Shown piece after piece: positions 1 to 9,450 of a DNA stretch of 64,000 bases. The stretch is taken from the NCBI GenBank assembly GCA_036172665.1, contig CM069874.1, positions 26,743,946 through 26,807,945 on the forward strand, written 5' to 3'. Each line of letters opens with the position of its first letter. The stretch's first letter is position 1. Source of the stretch: Prosopocoilus inquinatus. Lineage: Eukaryota; Arthropoda; Insecta; Coleoptera; Lucanidae. Both the position numbers and the translations under genes were made by a program. Under the pieces are notes generated by a model, which worked only from the letters and a program-made list of their open reading frames with translations, was not told where the DNA came from and did no database searches.

Positions 1-2307
1 TAACAACAAAAACGTTCTTTTTCTAAAAACAAAAACTAAACTAATTTGCGACGATATCTAATTTTATCGTAGTTACAGTTATAAATTCTGATAATAGCAA
101 TTTTCAAAATAGAAATCTCAAATCAAAGTAATGAGCAATAGAATTCAACGTCCGAAAGAGAATAATTTCGCAGTGAAGGGAGTTTGCAGACCATTTTTCT
201 ATTTTGTGTCGTCAACACTGAGATGAGTAGTCAAGGTTATGCTTATTATTTTTGTGATGATGCTACGAATGTCAACGGCGATGGTACATGAATGGACAAA
301 ACAGCTGTTATGAGTAGCATCACAGCAAAAATGATATGCAAAACATTGACTACGAATCGTATTCGGAAGACTATTTAATGAATTAAATCCTTCCATCCCT
401 TTTTACGAAAATTAAATAAATATTTTACAGTTACAGTTAATTGTAATAACAACAATTGTGTTCACAGTTGTTAACCATGTGAATAAACCAACAGTTAAAG
501 CTAACTTGCCTTTATAATACTGGACTTTAAAATACTAGTACAATATTCGCTGTAATTTGTACGAGTACAATTACTGCTGCAATTTTTTTGTATCCATGGA
601 TTAAAAATGATTCAAATAAAGTTATTTCGTTAGCTAATGAACATGAACTGACAGATGAATTAAATAATCTTCATAATTTATCCTAATTATATTAATTTTA
701 ATTTCAGTAAAGATAAAAAGGAAATCCGTCATGAGAGATCGGGATATCATAATTTGAGACAAATGTAAAACTTGCAATTTATATCATGATTTGGGACGGA
801 AGAAGTATTAAATGAAACAGTAAAGTCCGTAGAATTTACTGTTGAATTTTGAACGCTCTTAACAATTTTTCCTTAAGGATATGAAGCAACTACCTGACAA
901 ATAAAAATTTATTAAAACTTATTTTATTTCATTACTGAGTTGACAATTGAATATCCGTTTCTGTAAATATTTGTATGTACCTATTTAATGCTGTTAAAGA
1001 AATAATACATCAGATTAATTTTCTTTTTCCCAGGAAAAGTCGTAGAAATTTGTCTGTCACTGAAGATTTTATAAAAGTAACAGGCAATCTTTGAGTGTAG
1101 CGGGGCATATTAAGATGTTGACGGAAAAATCCCTTTGAATGCACTCCAGAAAGAAATATCTTCGATGTTATTTGCTCTTGCAAAGACTTTTGCGTGCCTT
1201 GCTCGTTTTATTTGCATGTACGTGAATTTCAATTTGACAGATTAAAGCACTTTAGTAGTTTGTCTTGAATTACGTAATGTAAACATTGATTTGAGAGAAG
1301 TGCTCAGCTGCAGTGGGCCGCAGGATTAATTTCTCCGGCAATAATTCTTAATTTCCATTTTACCTTTCTGCTACAAAGGTGCCCCGGCCTTTTCCATTCC
1401 ATGACATCTTAAGTCTAATAAATTTAACCGTAAAGTCTGCTTTGGGTATTGTATATTCGGGCCGTTCCTTAGCGCGGATTTATCGGCGAGTCGCGTCGCC
1501 TAAGACGTTCGCCGCGACGCTTTCGCCTCCTCTTCATCTCGTTAGTGCTACATCACCCCTTGAGCCATTACTCCACTCAGTCGCCGCTTCCTTCCTTCTT
1601 CCCCCAAAACTCCTCTCGCTCCTATAGTGAGAAATGCCTTCCACCCTTCACTCTTTCCCACTTAATATGTCAACATTCTCTCTGAGCCCGCCGACGAACC
1701 CTAAAATTCGAGATTTCAGGCCCGACAGCGAATATGAAAATAAACTGGAATCATATTTTGTCAAACGATGAAACTCAGCGACGAGATCCCCTGCTCTAAT
1801 TTTGTTTGGATTGCGGCGTATTGCTACACATCAAAGGAAATTACTACTTTGACGTAAAAGATTTGCAAAACAATTCCCTTAATTATATCGTCTTTATTTC
1901 CATTACAGTGTTCTTAATGAATATTATATTTAGACGTCCGTCGTCGAACAAATTATATTTATTATAAAAGACTGAACACGGAATTTCAAATTTCTCTCTC
2001 TCCTAATTTACACAATGAAGTTTGTAATTATGTTCATATTTCCAACAAACTCAACAGCACTCAACGGAACATTGATATAACATTGCCAACACTCCGAGAT
2101 TGCAACATCTGGTTTCAAATTCAACTTAAAAACTCTTTAGGGATTAAATTTAATTCATATAATTTTAGTGAAATTTTATGCGAAAGGGGATGTTATTATT
2201 ATATTGTAGAAAGTTATCTACCCAAAACCCGAATATTTTTCAATTTATTTTTAACTTTTTTTAGCAATTCAGCGATAGTGTTTATTAGATAGTATTTATT
2301 AGATTAT
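1..2307. other. AT-rich non-coding DNA, no gene seen
   Basis: I see no coding region, RNA gene or clear mobile element here. Open frames are short and lack family motifs. The stretch around 1380-1640 is locally richer in G+C and open for 82 codons on the + strand, but its translation has no recognisable domain and I do not regard it as a gene. The region may be intergenic or part of a long 5' intron of the neuroligin gene at the right end. Confidence 0.5.
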
Positions 2308-2460
2308 GGGATAAATAAAATTTGTCTTATCACAATCCGTAGATACGTGTTTCGGCAGCTAAGCTGCCATCTTCAGTATATAACTTAAAAGCACTTAAAA
2401 AGATCTAAAAACAACCTAATCATCCTAATAAAATCATAAACATTTTATCATACTAATCAT
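2308..2460 (-). mobile_element. Hammerhead-bearing repeat end, Penelope-like (copy 1)
   Basis: On the - strand the segment contains CTGAAGA (complement of 2370-2376), one unpaired T, a six-pair hairpin GGCAGC-TTA-GCTGCC, then GAAA (complement of 2350-2353) and a CGTA/TACG hairpin (2338-2347). This is the order of a type I hammerhead ribozyme: core, stem II, core, stem III. Mismatches lie at the base of stem III and stem I is weak, so self-cleavage is doubtful. About 150 bases, including the tail after the motif, match the left half of the palindrome at 25613-25854, so this is a repeat family. A degenerate inverted copy of the motif lies at 5800-5875. Motifs like this occur at the ends of Penelope-like retroelements, and a Penelope endonuclease remnant lies 2.4 kb away; that link is inference. 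Confidence 0.55.
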
Positions 2461-3709
2461 TAAGCACTAGTTCTTAAAAGCGCTGACAAACACTCCCGTA
2501 TCAAAAGTACGATTAAGCGAAAATTTTTCACAAGATTCACTGCCGATTGCGGATTATATTGAGGTCTGTTATGCAGAACGAAGAAACAGAAGACAAAGGC
2601 CAGTTCCTCAGTTTTCGGATGAATAATAACATAGAAGGCTGGCATCGCGGTTTTCAAAGTAGGGAAGCATGGGAAAATGGCTACCCTAAGGGATTTTAAT
2701 TAAAATAAGAAAAAAAACCGTATCTGCTTTAAAAACCTCAAAAACAGTGCATCGAAAAATAAGGTCACCTTTTTATATACATTTTTTTTCCAAAAGTGAA
2801 TAATAAGGCAATTATAAGCCCTAAAACAGGGGTAAAAAACATTACTTTTTAGCAATATCTTTTGGATCCTTTAAATTATCGAACTGATATTTCAAACACA
2901 GATATAAGGCATCTAACTGCGCTTTAACAATACATTTGTCAGATCCTCCATTATTTTTAAAGAGTGGTTTTGTAAGGGTAGGTTTTAGTACTTTATCCTT
3001 AACTTTTTTTTATACATTTCGTCAAAAACTTGTGAAGGAAATATTATTTGGATTATGTGCAAAGAAAAGGTCTCTTATTGCATTTCGATAAACTCAACAG
3101 TTTTGGAGTAATTGAGGTTTAAAAGATAGGATTCATCTGTTACGTAATGTTAAAGTCCTAAAATTTACCAATTTCTTATTTTTCGCTTTTCGAAAAAAAA
3201 ATTATATGAAAAAGCGACCTTATTTTTTGATGTTCTATTCTACTTGAAAATATTTTTGAATGACGATGTATATACACATTTTATGGACTCTAAGAAACCA
3301 CTATGTACAGTCCTTTGTCCATTTAAACTTATTTTTTGGGTTGTGCATGTGTTTTCCCTGACCCTTGCAAAGTGGCGACTTTTCCCTACCCAGTCGGGTA
3401 AAAAGGCCAGCGGACTAGTGTCCCGTTTCTGAAGCGATACATAAATTTATGCAGAGATAAACTCAATATAAACTCACTATAACTTCTAAAAAGCGTTTCT
3501 CAAAGCTTTATTTGTAGGTAAAGTGTATGCGTGGCAACTTAAACAGTTTACAGTTTTCATAAAGTTATCTGTCAAAAAAAATTTATCTTTACATAAAGTT
3601 ATTTATCATTTTAGAAACCGGACATAACTCTGTTAATATGAAACACATGAAATCCATTAGATAACTAAGATAATTTATTTCCAAAATTATACATTTCAAT
3701 TTATAAATA
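2461..3709. other. Non-coding, nothing recognised
   Basis: AT-rich sequence without a supported gene. The short open frames at 2460-2657 and 3244-3432 carry no motif. It lies between two hammerhead-bearing repeats and may include the degraded interior of a Penelope-like element. Confidence 0.4.
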
Positions 3710-3721
3710 CATATAATCTTC
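3710..3721. repeat. 12-bp target-site duplication, left copy
   Basis: CATATAATCTTC occurs here and again at 4334-4345, exactly bounding the retrozyme-like insertion. A 12-bp duplication fits target-primed retrotransposition of the Penelope kind better than a cut-and-paste transposon. Confidence 0.75.
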
Positions 3722-3771
3722 TAGAAAAATTTTGTGCAAATCGTTCTTGATTGCAGTGAAAACCTCGAGCA

Positions 3772-3820
3772 GCCTCTGGACAGCTGTTTCAGCCCTGCTT
3801 GGGGCTTCTTCAGCAGAGAC
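3772..3820 (-). ncRNA. Hammerhead ribozyme, apparently intact (X1)
   Basis: Read on the - strand: stem I 5' arm GUCUCUG, core CUGAAGA, stem II AGCCC with loop CAAGCA and GGGCU, core GAA, stem III ACAGCUGU, cleavage base C, then stem I 3' arm CAGAGGC. Stem I has seven pairs including one G-U, and stem II five Watson-Crick pairs. All core bases of the hammerhead consensus (CUGANGA, GAA, U followed by H) are present. Stem III is a palindrome with no loop, so it can form only between two molecules or two tandem units. The newt satellite and some metazoan retrozymes are known to work this way. Predicted cleavage is 3' of the C complementary to position 3779. Confidence 0.88.
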
Positions 3821-4082
3821 GTAGCTCGACATTCCCACTGCAGACCAAAAACGACTTGCCCAATTTATTCGCAAATGCGATGTAAGAATGATGAACAATT
3901 AAAATAGCGACATCTTACTATCGCTTTTTGACCTGACATTGCAGTAGGATAGACAAATTGAAGCGGGATTTGCTCCTAATGAGTCCCCCATGCAAGGCAG
4001 CCATGCTTGCTGTCAAAGCATAATGAAAGTTTTAGAAAAATTTTGTGCAAATCGTTCTTGATTGCAGTGAAAACCTCGAGCA

Positions 4083-4131
4083 GCCTCTGGACAGCTGTTT
4101 CAGCCCTGCTTGGGGCTTCTTTAGCAGAGAC
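4083..4131 (-). ncRNA. Hammerhead ribozyme with a core mutation (X2)
   Basis: Same 49-nt layout as the upstream copy, but the core reads CUAAAGA instead of CUGAAGA. The third core base (G5 in hammerhead numbering), which is essential for catalysis, is A. All helices are preserved. From established hammerhead biochemistry this copy should not cleave. Confidence 0.85.
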
Positions 4132-4333
4132 GTAGCTCGACATTCCCACTGCAGACCAAAAACGACTTGCCCAATTTATTTATTTATTTTTCTAAAACTT
4201 TCATTATGCTTTGACAGCAAGCATGGCCGCCTTGCATGGGGGACTCATTAGGAGCAAATCCCGCTTCAATTTGTCTATCCTACTGCAATGTCAGGTCAAA
4301 AAGCGATAGTAAGATGTCGCTATTTTATTTGTT

Positions 4334-4345
4334 CATATAATCTTC
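4334..4345. repeat. 12-bp target-site duplication, right copy
   Basis: CATATAATCTTC, identical to 3710-3721, closes the retrozyme-like insertion. Confidence 0.75.
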
Positions 4346-4384
4346 GTAAGACGTAATATTTGATCGGGTTTTTAGGACAAACAA

Positions 4385-4445
4385 ATTGATTTTAAATCGT
4401 TCAGCTGACCAGTTTCGGTTTTCTTTTAAACCCTCCTCAGAGCCT
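4385..4445 (-). ncRNA. Hammerhead-like motif downstream of the Penelope endonuclease
   Basis: On the - strand the sequence runs CTGAGGA, a GGGTTT...AAACC hairpin, GAAA, then CTG-GT-CAG. This matches the order CUGANGA, stem II, GAAA, stem III of a hammerhead. The closing U and H bases after stem III are not clean, so the copy is probably degenerate. It lies about 340 bp beyond the stop codon of the GIY-YIG endonuclease frame on the same strand, where Penelope-like elements carry their terminal repeats with hammerheads. Confidence 0.5.
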
Positions 4446-4786
4446 AAAAAGGTATACAGTGAGATTCTATCAACTAAGAATTTAAAAATATTTTTACGCT
4501 GCTGTAAAAAAGAGAAAAAACAACGGTCAGTCTAAGACTGGTAGATACAGAAAAGTAAACACTTACGGTCTTATTAAAACATTTTAAAACAAAAGTTCAT
4601 CAATATGGTATGTTTTTTAAACGATTCACAATAAATGATTAAAGGTAAAACAGAATTAAAAGTAACGTTAGAAAACGTACGCCAAATGACAACGAAGCTG
4701 GTTTTTACTCAGCAACATGACAGGTTAAGCAACTTATAAGTTAGAGTGAAATTCCCCAAGTATTGGCCAACCTAAGAAAAATGAAT

Positions 4787-5269
4787 TTACAACCGATTGA
4801 CAGTGTGATATTTGATAAGGTTATGGTAAATGATACTTAAATTTTGTGTGTCCGTTCTTAAATTTATAGAATTTTTATTATTCTTTATATGAATCATTTC
4901 AGAGGTTAATCTTTTGGTAAAAACCGGTTCATAATCTAAAATCTTAACATTGTCAAAATCGAACGTATGTCCTGTGGAAAAATGATGAGTAGATAGAGCA
5001 GTTTTTTTTTCGGATTTTGATTGTTGAGATGGATTACAATCATATTTATGATTTCTCATTCTATGGCATAGTTTTTGTTTAGTTTGGCTAATATAAGAGG
5101 AATTACACCCGATACAATTTATTTTATAAACAACGTTGCATTGATTAAGCAAAGGGGTTTTTGATTTAAGTTTAGTACATAAGCTGTTGGTTGATTTTAA
5201 GGAATAAAAAGCTATTTTAGTTTGATTATTGTTTAAGATTCTGGCAATGTTATAAGATAAGTTAGGCAG
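4787..5269 (-). pseudogene. Penelope-like element, RT tail and GIY-YIG endonuclease remnant
   Basis: An open stretch of 160 codons ending in a stop at the low-coordinate end, closed on the 5' side by a stop codon just above 5269. The first 39 codons, before any methionine, read like the C-terminal linker of Penelope-like reverse transcriptases (LPNLSYNIARIL, then KIAFYSLKSTNSL). The GIY-YIG nuclease follows: CNVVYKINCIGCNSSYISQT, with the paired cysteines and the Y-I core, then RMRNHK and a later STHHFSTGH segment that supplies the histidines of the CCHH zinc motif found in Penelope endonucleases. The GIY-YIG nuclease makes the target nick for retrotransposition. The reverse transcriptase body is missing, so the copy is 5'-truncated and dead. 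It is the likely class of helper for the hammerhead elements nearby, though not necessarily this copy. Family assignment is firm; the subfamily is not determined. Confidence 0.82.
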
Positions 5270-5799
5270 TTAGTTAAGTTTTGTCCTGTAAAACGTAATC
5301 TACGTAAAAAGCAAGAGTCTCTATACAGATATGAAATTTCACAATTAGTACTATTACTAGTGAAAACAGTTAAAGCACTCACAAGTTAAACGCTTACAAG
5401 TTAAGTTAAAGCACTTCTTGCAGTTCAACTCGAGACTTCACGAAGCGAATATCTGTCTCATACCAGACAGAAATTTAACGAAGAGAGTGTTTGTGAGCGC
5501 TTTTAGGAACTACATAGCTCTGTTACGCGTAGAAGTCGTATCTGCCAAAATCATTGCTTCGAGATGTTTCTCATTTAGTAAAATTTATTATGCCGTCAGA
5601 TTAGAATATTTTATTAAAAACTGAATTTAACATTTGCTAAAAGGTTCTAAAAGCAGAATCTAATAAGTCGGAACGTGTAGGTCATGTACACATCATAAGC
5701 CAAGCATTTAGACATTATGACGCCACAAATGTAGATACGATTTTTTGACTTAACAGAGCAGTATATAATATTAGTTGTGTTATTGAGTGTAAGCGTAGT

Positions 5800-5878
5800 A
5801 AAGATAGCAGTTTAGCTGCCGAAATACATATCTACGTAAACATGATTCTGGTAAGAGACATTTTTATTTATTTTTTTA
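5800..5878 (+). repeat. Degenerate hammerhead-type repeat end, inverted relative to 2308-2460
   Basis: The + strand reads AGATAGCAGTTTAGCTGCCGAAATACATATCTACG, a decayed match to the motif found on the - strand near 2340 and at 25613-25854. The CTGAAGA core is damaged here (GTAAAGA). It may be the other terminal repeat of the Penelope-like remnant or an independent copy. Confidence 0.5.
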
Positions 5879-8174
5879 ACCTTTACTGTTCTCACATACT
5901 ACAATGACCATTTCTGCTTACACAATTTGAGTTCCGTTGAATTAGATATTTTCTTCATTACAAATAGTAAGTTCTTTCCGAATTTCTTCGCTAGAAATTC
6001 ACAAATTAAGACCTCTTTAAATGAAGTAATGTAATAAGCTGGAGTAACTGGTTTGAATGACTTTGTATTCCCAGCATTTGGAGATAAGAAGCTAGCTATG
6101 TAAGTAACTCCTTAATGCAAGTCGACTAGATTGCAGTGTAGTAGTCCTCAAACATCCTCTGCATAACTCAAAGGATTATCCATAAAATTAGTGACTAATT
6201 AAAACTGAATAAAATTCACCGAAAGAGAAGCCTCGAGTCACTATAAAATTTTGTAGGTTAAGTTTCCAAATTCGCTTATTGAATGAATATCACAGTAACA
6301 TAGGTTGGCGAGTTGATATGTTATGAAGGTATTTGGAAATGGCAGCGTGTGAATATCTTCCGAAACTTTTTCTATCTTCTCGGCCGTAACTGGAGCTTCA
6401 TCAGTCGAATAGTAGCTAGAGAACGACGTAATCTGTCCGATTCAATACTTTCAATAAAATTTAAGGTTTAATCGACAGTAACGCACTAAACAGTTTTTTG
6501 ACCGTTAGGAATTAAACTATTATCAAAATTATCGGGCTAGCGTTCAATAAAAGACTTTTTTTATTTTTATGCTGAACATTCGGCAACCTTTATTTCTTTC
6601 ACCAGAGCAAAAACTACAAAAGGAAAATCATTTAATCATTGTAACCTTCTTACAATGATTAAATGATTTTCCAAGTGACCTGCAGTGCAAAGAAGAGGAG
6701 ACAAATGCCTAGGATATAGAAAATGGAAGAATGAACATGAATTTAGCAGAAGGGCAGTGAAATGTGGAAAAGCCCACTGGGAAATAAAGGCAGACGAGCT
6801 CAGCCTAAGAGAACTCTGAGGAAATCTATTGAAATCAAAACTGGAATATATAACAAGTTTCAATCAAATTGAACGATCCACAAATATCAAATTACCAATT
6901 TCAGTTGAACTTGAAAAATTCAAAGTCCTATGTCAGTTAAAGAAGTTGCTCTTGAAGAAGACGAAAATAGTTGTGATATCGGATAAATGATCTCTTCGTG
7001 AATGTCTTCTTACAGTGAATTACTAAGGGAATACAAAATGTTAATTTATATTAAGGTTTCCACCCCCACTTAGTTATAAACGTGACGTGTAACTGATACG
7101 TTTTAGGCAGAATTGAATAACGATACGGCTTGACGCATCCTTTCAAGCTGGTTAGCGAACCGATGTAATTCAATATCCGAAAGACGTGGGGAAGATTAAC
7201 GAACCTTAAGACATGTTTAAGAGAAACCGATAACCAATTAACGAAGCCAGAAACGCCACTGCGGATATATATTTGTTGTTTTCGGTTCTGCTGCTCTTCC
7301 TCGTACGCTTTTCGTTCATTTGTTAGGTTTCATCTGAAAATTCGGTGCCCACCGAGCGCGGAATCTTTGCGGTAATCCGCGTGCACACGACGAAATTAAT
7401 TAGGGAGTAAACGGTGGCCCGTTAACGCCCCCGTTGTAGGGAAACTGCCTGCGCCTTAATAAAAAAATAGGTATAACAAAAGCAACACACGTCGCAGTAA
7501 ATCTTTGGAGAACCACGACGCTTTGCAGAGAGATAAATTGCCGTCTTCATGCATAATGAGCAATAGGAAACGTGGAGTATTAAAATTTATTGCAATCCTA
7601 TGAATTTATGTGCTCGTTTAAGGGCGGAAGCAACCAATTTCACGCGAGTAAATTTCATGAGATTGTAATATTAATGTTGTGGTACTGTCAGATATTACTG
7701 TATTGGCTTAGGCAGAGAAAAAATGTTCAACTTCTGAAAATTATTTTTAAAAATAATGAACTCTGAAGCAAAATAGAGTTTGTGTCGTTTGAAACAATCA
7801 GTTTAAATAAAGTAAGTCACATAAATCTTAATCAACGCAAAGTTTTGGAGTTAACAGGAAAGTGGGTAGATATCGGCTGACGACTGACAGGGTGAAAATT
7901 AATGCCAGAACATTAGGCTTTAAAATAGATTGTCATTTACTTGAATATAAAAGAGGTATTACATTACAGTGCATCTAAAGTTCAAATTTTAGCGTAAAGG
8001 TAGCGTATGAAAATCAAGAGATAAATTTGGTTTAATACAAAGTAGTATAAAAATAAAAAATAAATGTGAATTTTATGATGAAGCCATATTGGACAAGCAT
8101 TACACATAAGTGCGACTAGCTAAATGGGTAAATATGGAAATAATGTTACGGAAGATTTGCAATTGAAAGACTCA
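5879..8174. other. Non-coding, one perfect hairpin, otherwise nothing recognised
   Basis: No gene supported. A frame at 6636-6863 on the - strand overlaps a hairpin and has no motif. The segment 7250-7540 is richer in G+C and could be conserved regulatory DNA, but nothing in it is diagnostic. Confidence 0.4.
6622..6672. repeat. Perfect 23-bp inverted repeat with 5-nt loop
   Basis: GGAAAATCATTTAATCATTG continues to a 23-base arm (6622-6644), followed by CCTTC and the exact reverse complement (6650-6672). Such a perfect short palindrome usually means recent formation or a template-switch event. It could extrude a cruciform or give an RNA hairpin. No mature small RNA can be inferred from sequence alone. 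Confidence 0.8.
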
Positions 8175-9450
8175 ATGTCGAGTCAAAAATAGCTGTTATA
8201 CACGCTCTCAAACGAGGATACATACTATCAATTAAGCGAGAAATTTCTTCTAGGATAATCTCCATCCAAGCTGCTTGAAAATTTCTTGAAAGATTTTCGA
8301 GGGTTTGAGGAGGCCGTGAAAGTTACTGAATTTTTCCTCCTATGATACTCCAAAGATTCTCAATCTTATTTAAGTCAAGACTTTCTCTGGCCCGTTTAAA
8401 ACTCGAAAATTTGCAGTAATAATCTATTAGAGTTAAGCTGGTTGACATTGGACGTGAATCACGATCGCAGATTTTCAACACACGAAAATCTCGGAATTCA
8501 AATTATCCTTTTGCGGCGGAGGTTATTCTTTGTATTCTATGAACAGGTGGATTACCTCCATATAAGAAAAAAACATTTTGAATCCTGAGATTTTCACTTA
8601 TAGACAATCTGCGTTCGTTGTGCACGTTCGTGATTCACGTCCAATGTCAAACCAGCTTTTAGAGTTAGAATTGTTTATGTAATTATTATATTGTTACTGT
8701 AATTTATTTATTTACAGTTATAGTCACTTAGGGTTGTTAGTTATAATCACTTAGGATATAACACGTCAGGTGACAATGTTTGCTACGGGAGGGCGAGCAT
8801 TATCGTGCATTAAAATGAACTGGGATCAATGCATCGCAGCAAAAGTTTTTATAACTGGAATGATTGCGTCATTCAGATATCCGGCTGCTTGTGTCCCTGT
8901 TTATAATAATTAGGCTGATATGATCTTCAAAAGTAATTCCTTCAAAAGTAATCCACTCCCACACCATAATTGATCTGCCAACAAATTGATTCATCTTCCA
9001 TGTTCAACATTTTGCGAATCTTTCTGCGGTCATTTTCCATACTCTGTTATGCCTATTATCTGAATTTAGACAAAAACTGGATTCGTCGATAAATAAAATT
9101 TGGTGTTAGTGACCAATTGCGTGCATCTAAGCAAATGTTAGACGAGCTATTTTATACGCTGCAGACAAAACTAGTTCCATTTCTGACCTGTAAGGTCTTG
9201 AATTTACAAATTTAAGCGTTTTCCTCACACCTATCTTTGTTTATAACAGTGACACTTCTTTAATCTGTTTTGCTGTATTAAATCTTTTCTGTTTTACAAT
9301 AATCGTCATCAAGTGATCCTCTGTAGCCGATGTTTTATTTTTTCTACCTTGACCAGTTCTTCTGCAATAAGTGCTGGTTTCTCGGTAGCTGTTTCAAGCC
9401 CTACCGACAATAGATTGCGCAACATTAAACCTTACAGCAACTATTGCGCA
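8175..9450 (-). pseudogene. Tc1-like transposase pseudogene
   Basis: Fragments of a Tc1-type transposase can be followed on the - strand in the expected order, with stops and frame changes. First comes a helix-turn-helix (IVAVRFNVAQSIVGRA, then RTGQGRKNKTSATEDH near 9340-9450). Next are the first catalytic block ILFIDESSFCLNSDNRH (about 9060-9100), GRSIMVWEWITFEG (about 8940-8985), and the second catalytic Asp block MHDNARPPVANIV (about 8790). Last are SLDLNKIENLWSI with the third catalytic residue (about 8360-8390) and RLIDSMYPRLRACI near 8200. The spacing is right apart from a 224-bp insertion at 8435-8658. A functional enzyme would mediate TA-targeted cut-and-paste transposition. At least five in-frame stops and one frameshift make this copy dead. 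No terminal inverted repeats were identified. Confidence 0.85.
8427..8666. mobile_element. hAT-type MITE inserted in the Tc1 relic
   Basis: The 224-bp body (8435-8658) begins AAGCTGGTTGACATTGG and ends with the near-perfect inverse CCAATGTCAAACCAGCTT. The inverted match continues for about 60 bases (ACGTGAATCACG and beyond). It is bounded by an exact 8-bp duplication TTAGAGTT (8427-8434 and 8659-8666), which is the hallmark of hAT transposition. It carries no coding region, so it is a non-autonomous element that moved after the Tc1 copy had landed. Confidence 0.85.

Larger units (their letters stand above)
3722..4333 (-). mobile_element. Retrozyme-like element with tandem hammerhead ribozymes (copy X)
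   Basis: A 612-bp insertion with a 12-bp target duplication. Reading the - strand, it holds more than one round of a 311-bp unit: the two hammerhead cores at 3772-3820 and 4083-4131 are exactly 311 bp apart, and the sequence between them repeats in the same order. From about 4187 the orientation flips, and the right 146 bp are the reverse complement of 3900-4040. A head-to-tail array longer than one unit is what rolling around a circular RNA template would give, and the terminal inversion resembles twin-priming. Small non-autonomous retrozymes of animals have this architecture: a hammerhead in a tandem unit of a few hundred bases, with no protein. There is no credible coding capacity. A recurrent 40-60 residue frame across the ribozyme is a by-product of the repeat. 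Confidence 0.8.

Noticed and set aside
3701..3898. A frame with LRINWASRFWSAVG..SSYVSAEEAPSRAE recurring here, at 12004-12279 and at 12333-12608, which looks at first like a conserved protein
   Set aside because: The three copies coincide with the 311-bp ribozyme unit. The frame runs through the hammerhead on its sense strand and continues into unrelated flanks. Repetition of the DNA explains the recurrence; no domain or consistent start exists.
4045..4251. 68-codon + strand frame over the second ribozyme copy
   Set aside because: It is antisense to the ribozyme and crosses the inversion point of the element.
6370..6420. CTGATGAAGCTCC..GGCCGAGAAG on the - strand as a possible further hammerhead
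   Set aside because: The second core block reads GAGAA instead of GAAA and stem II pairs poorly, so too weak to list as a feature.
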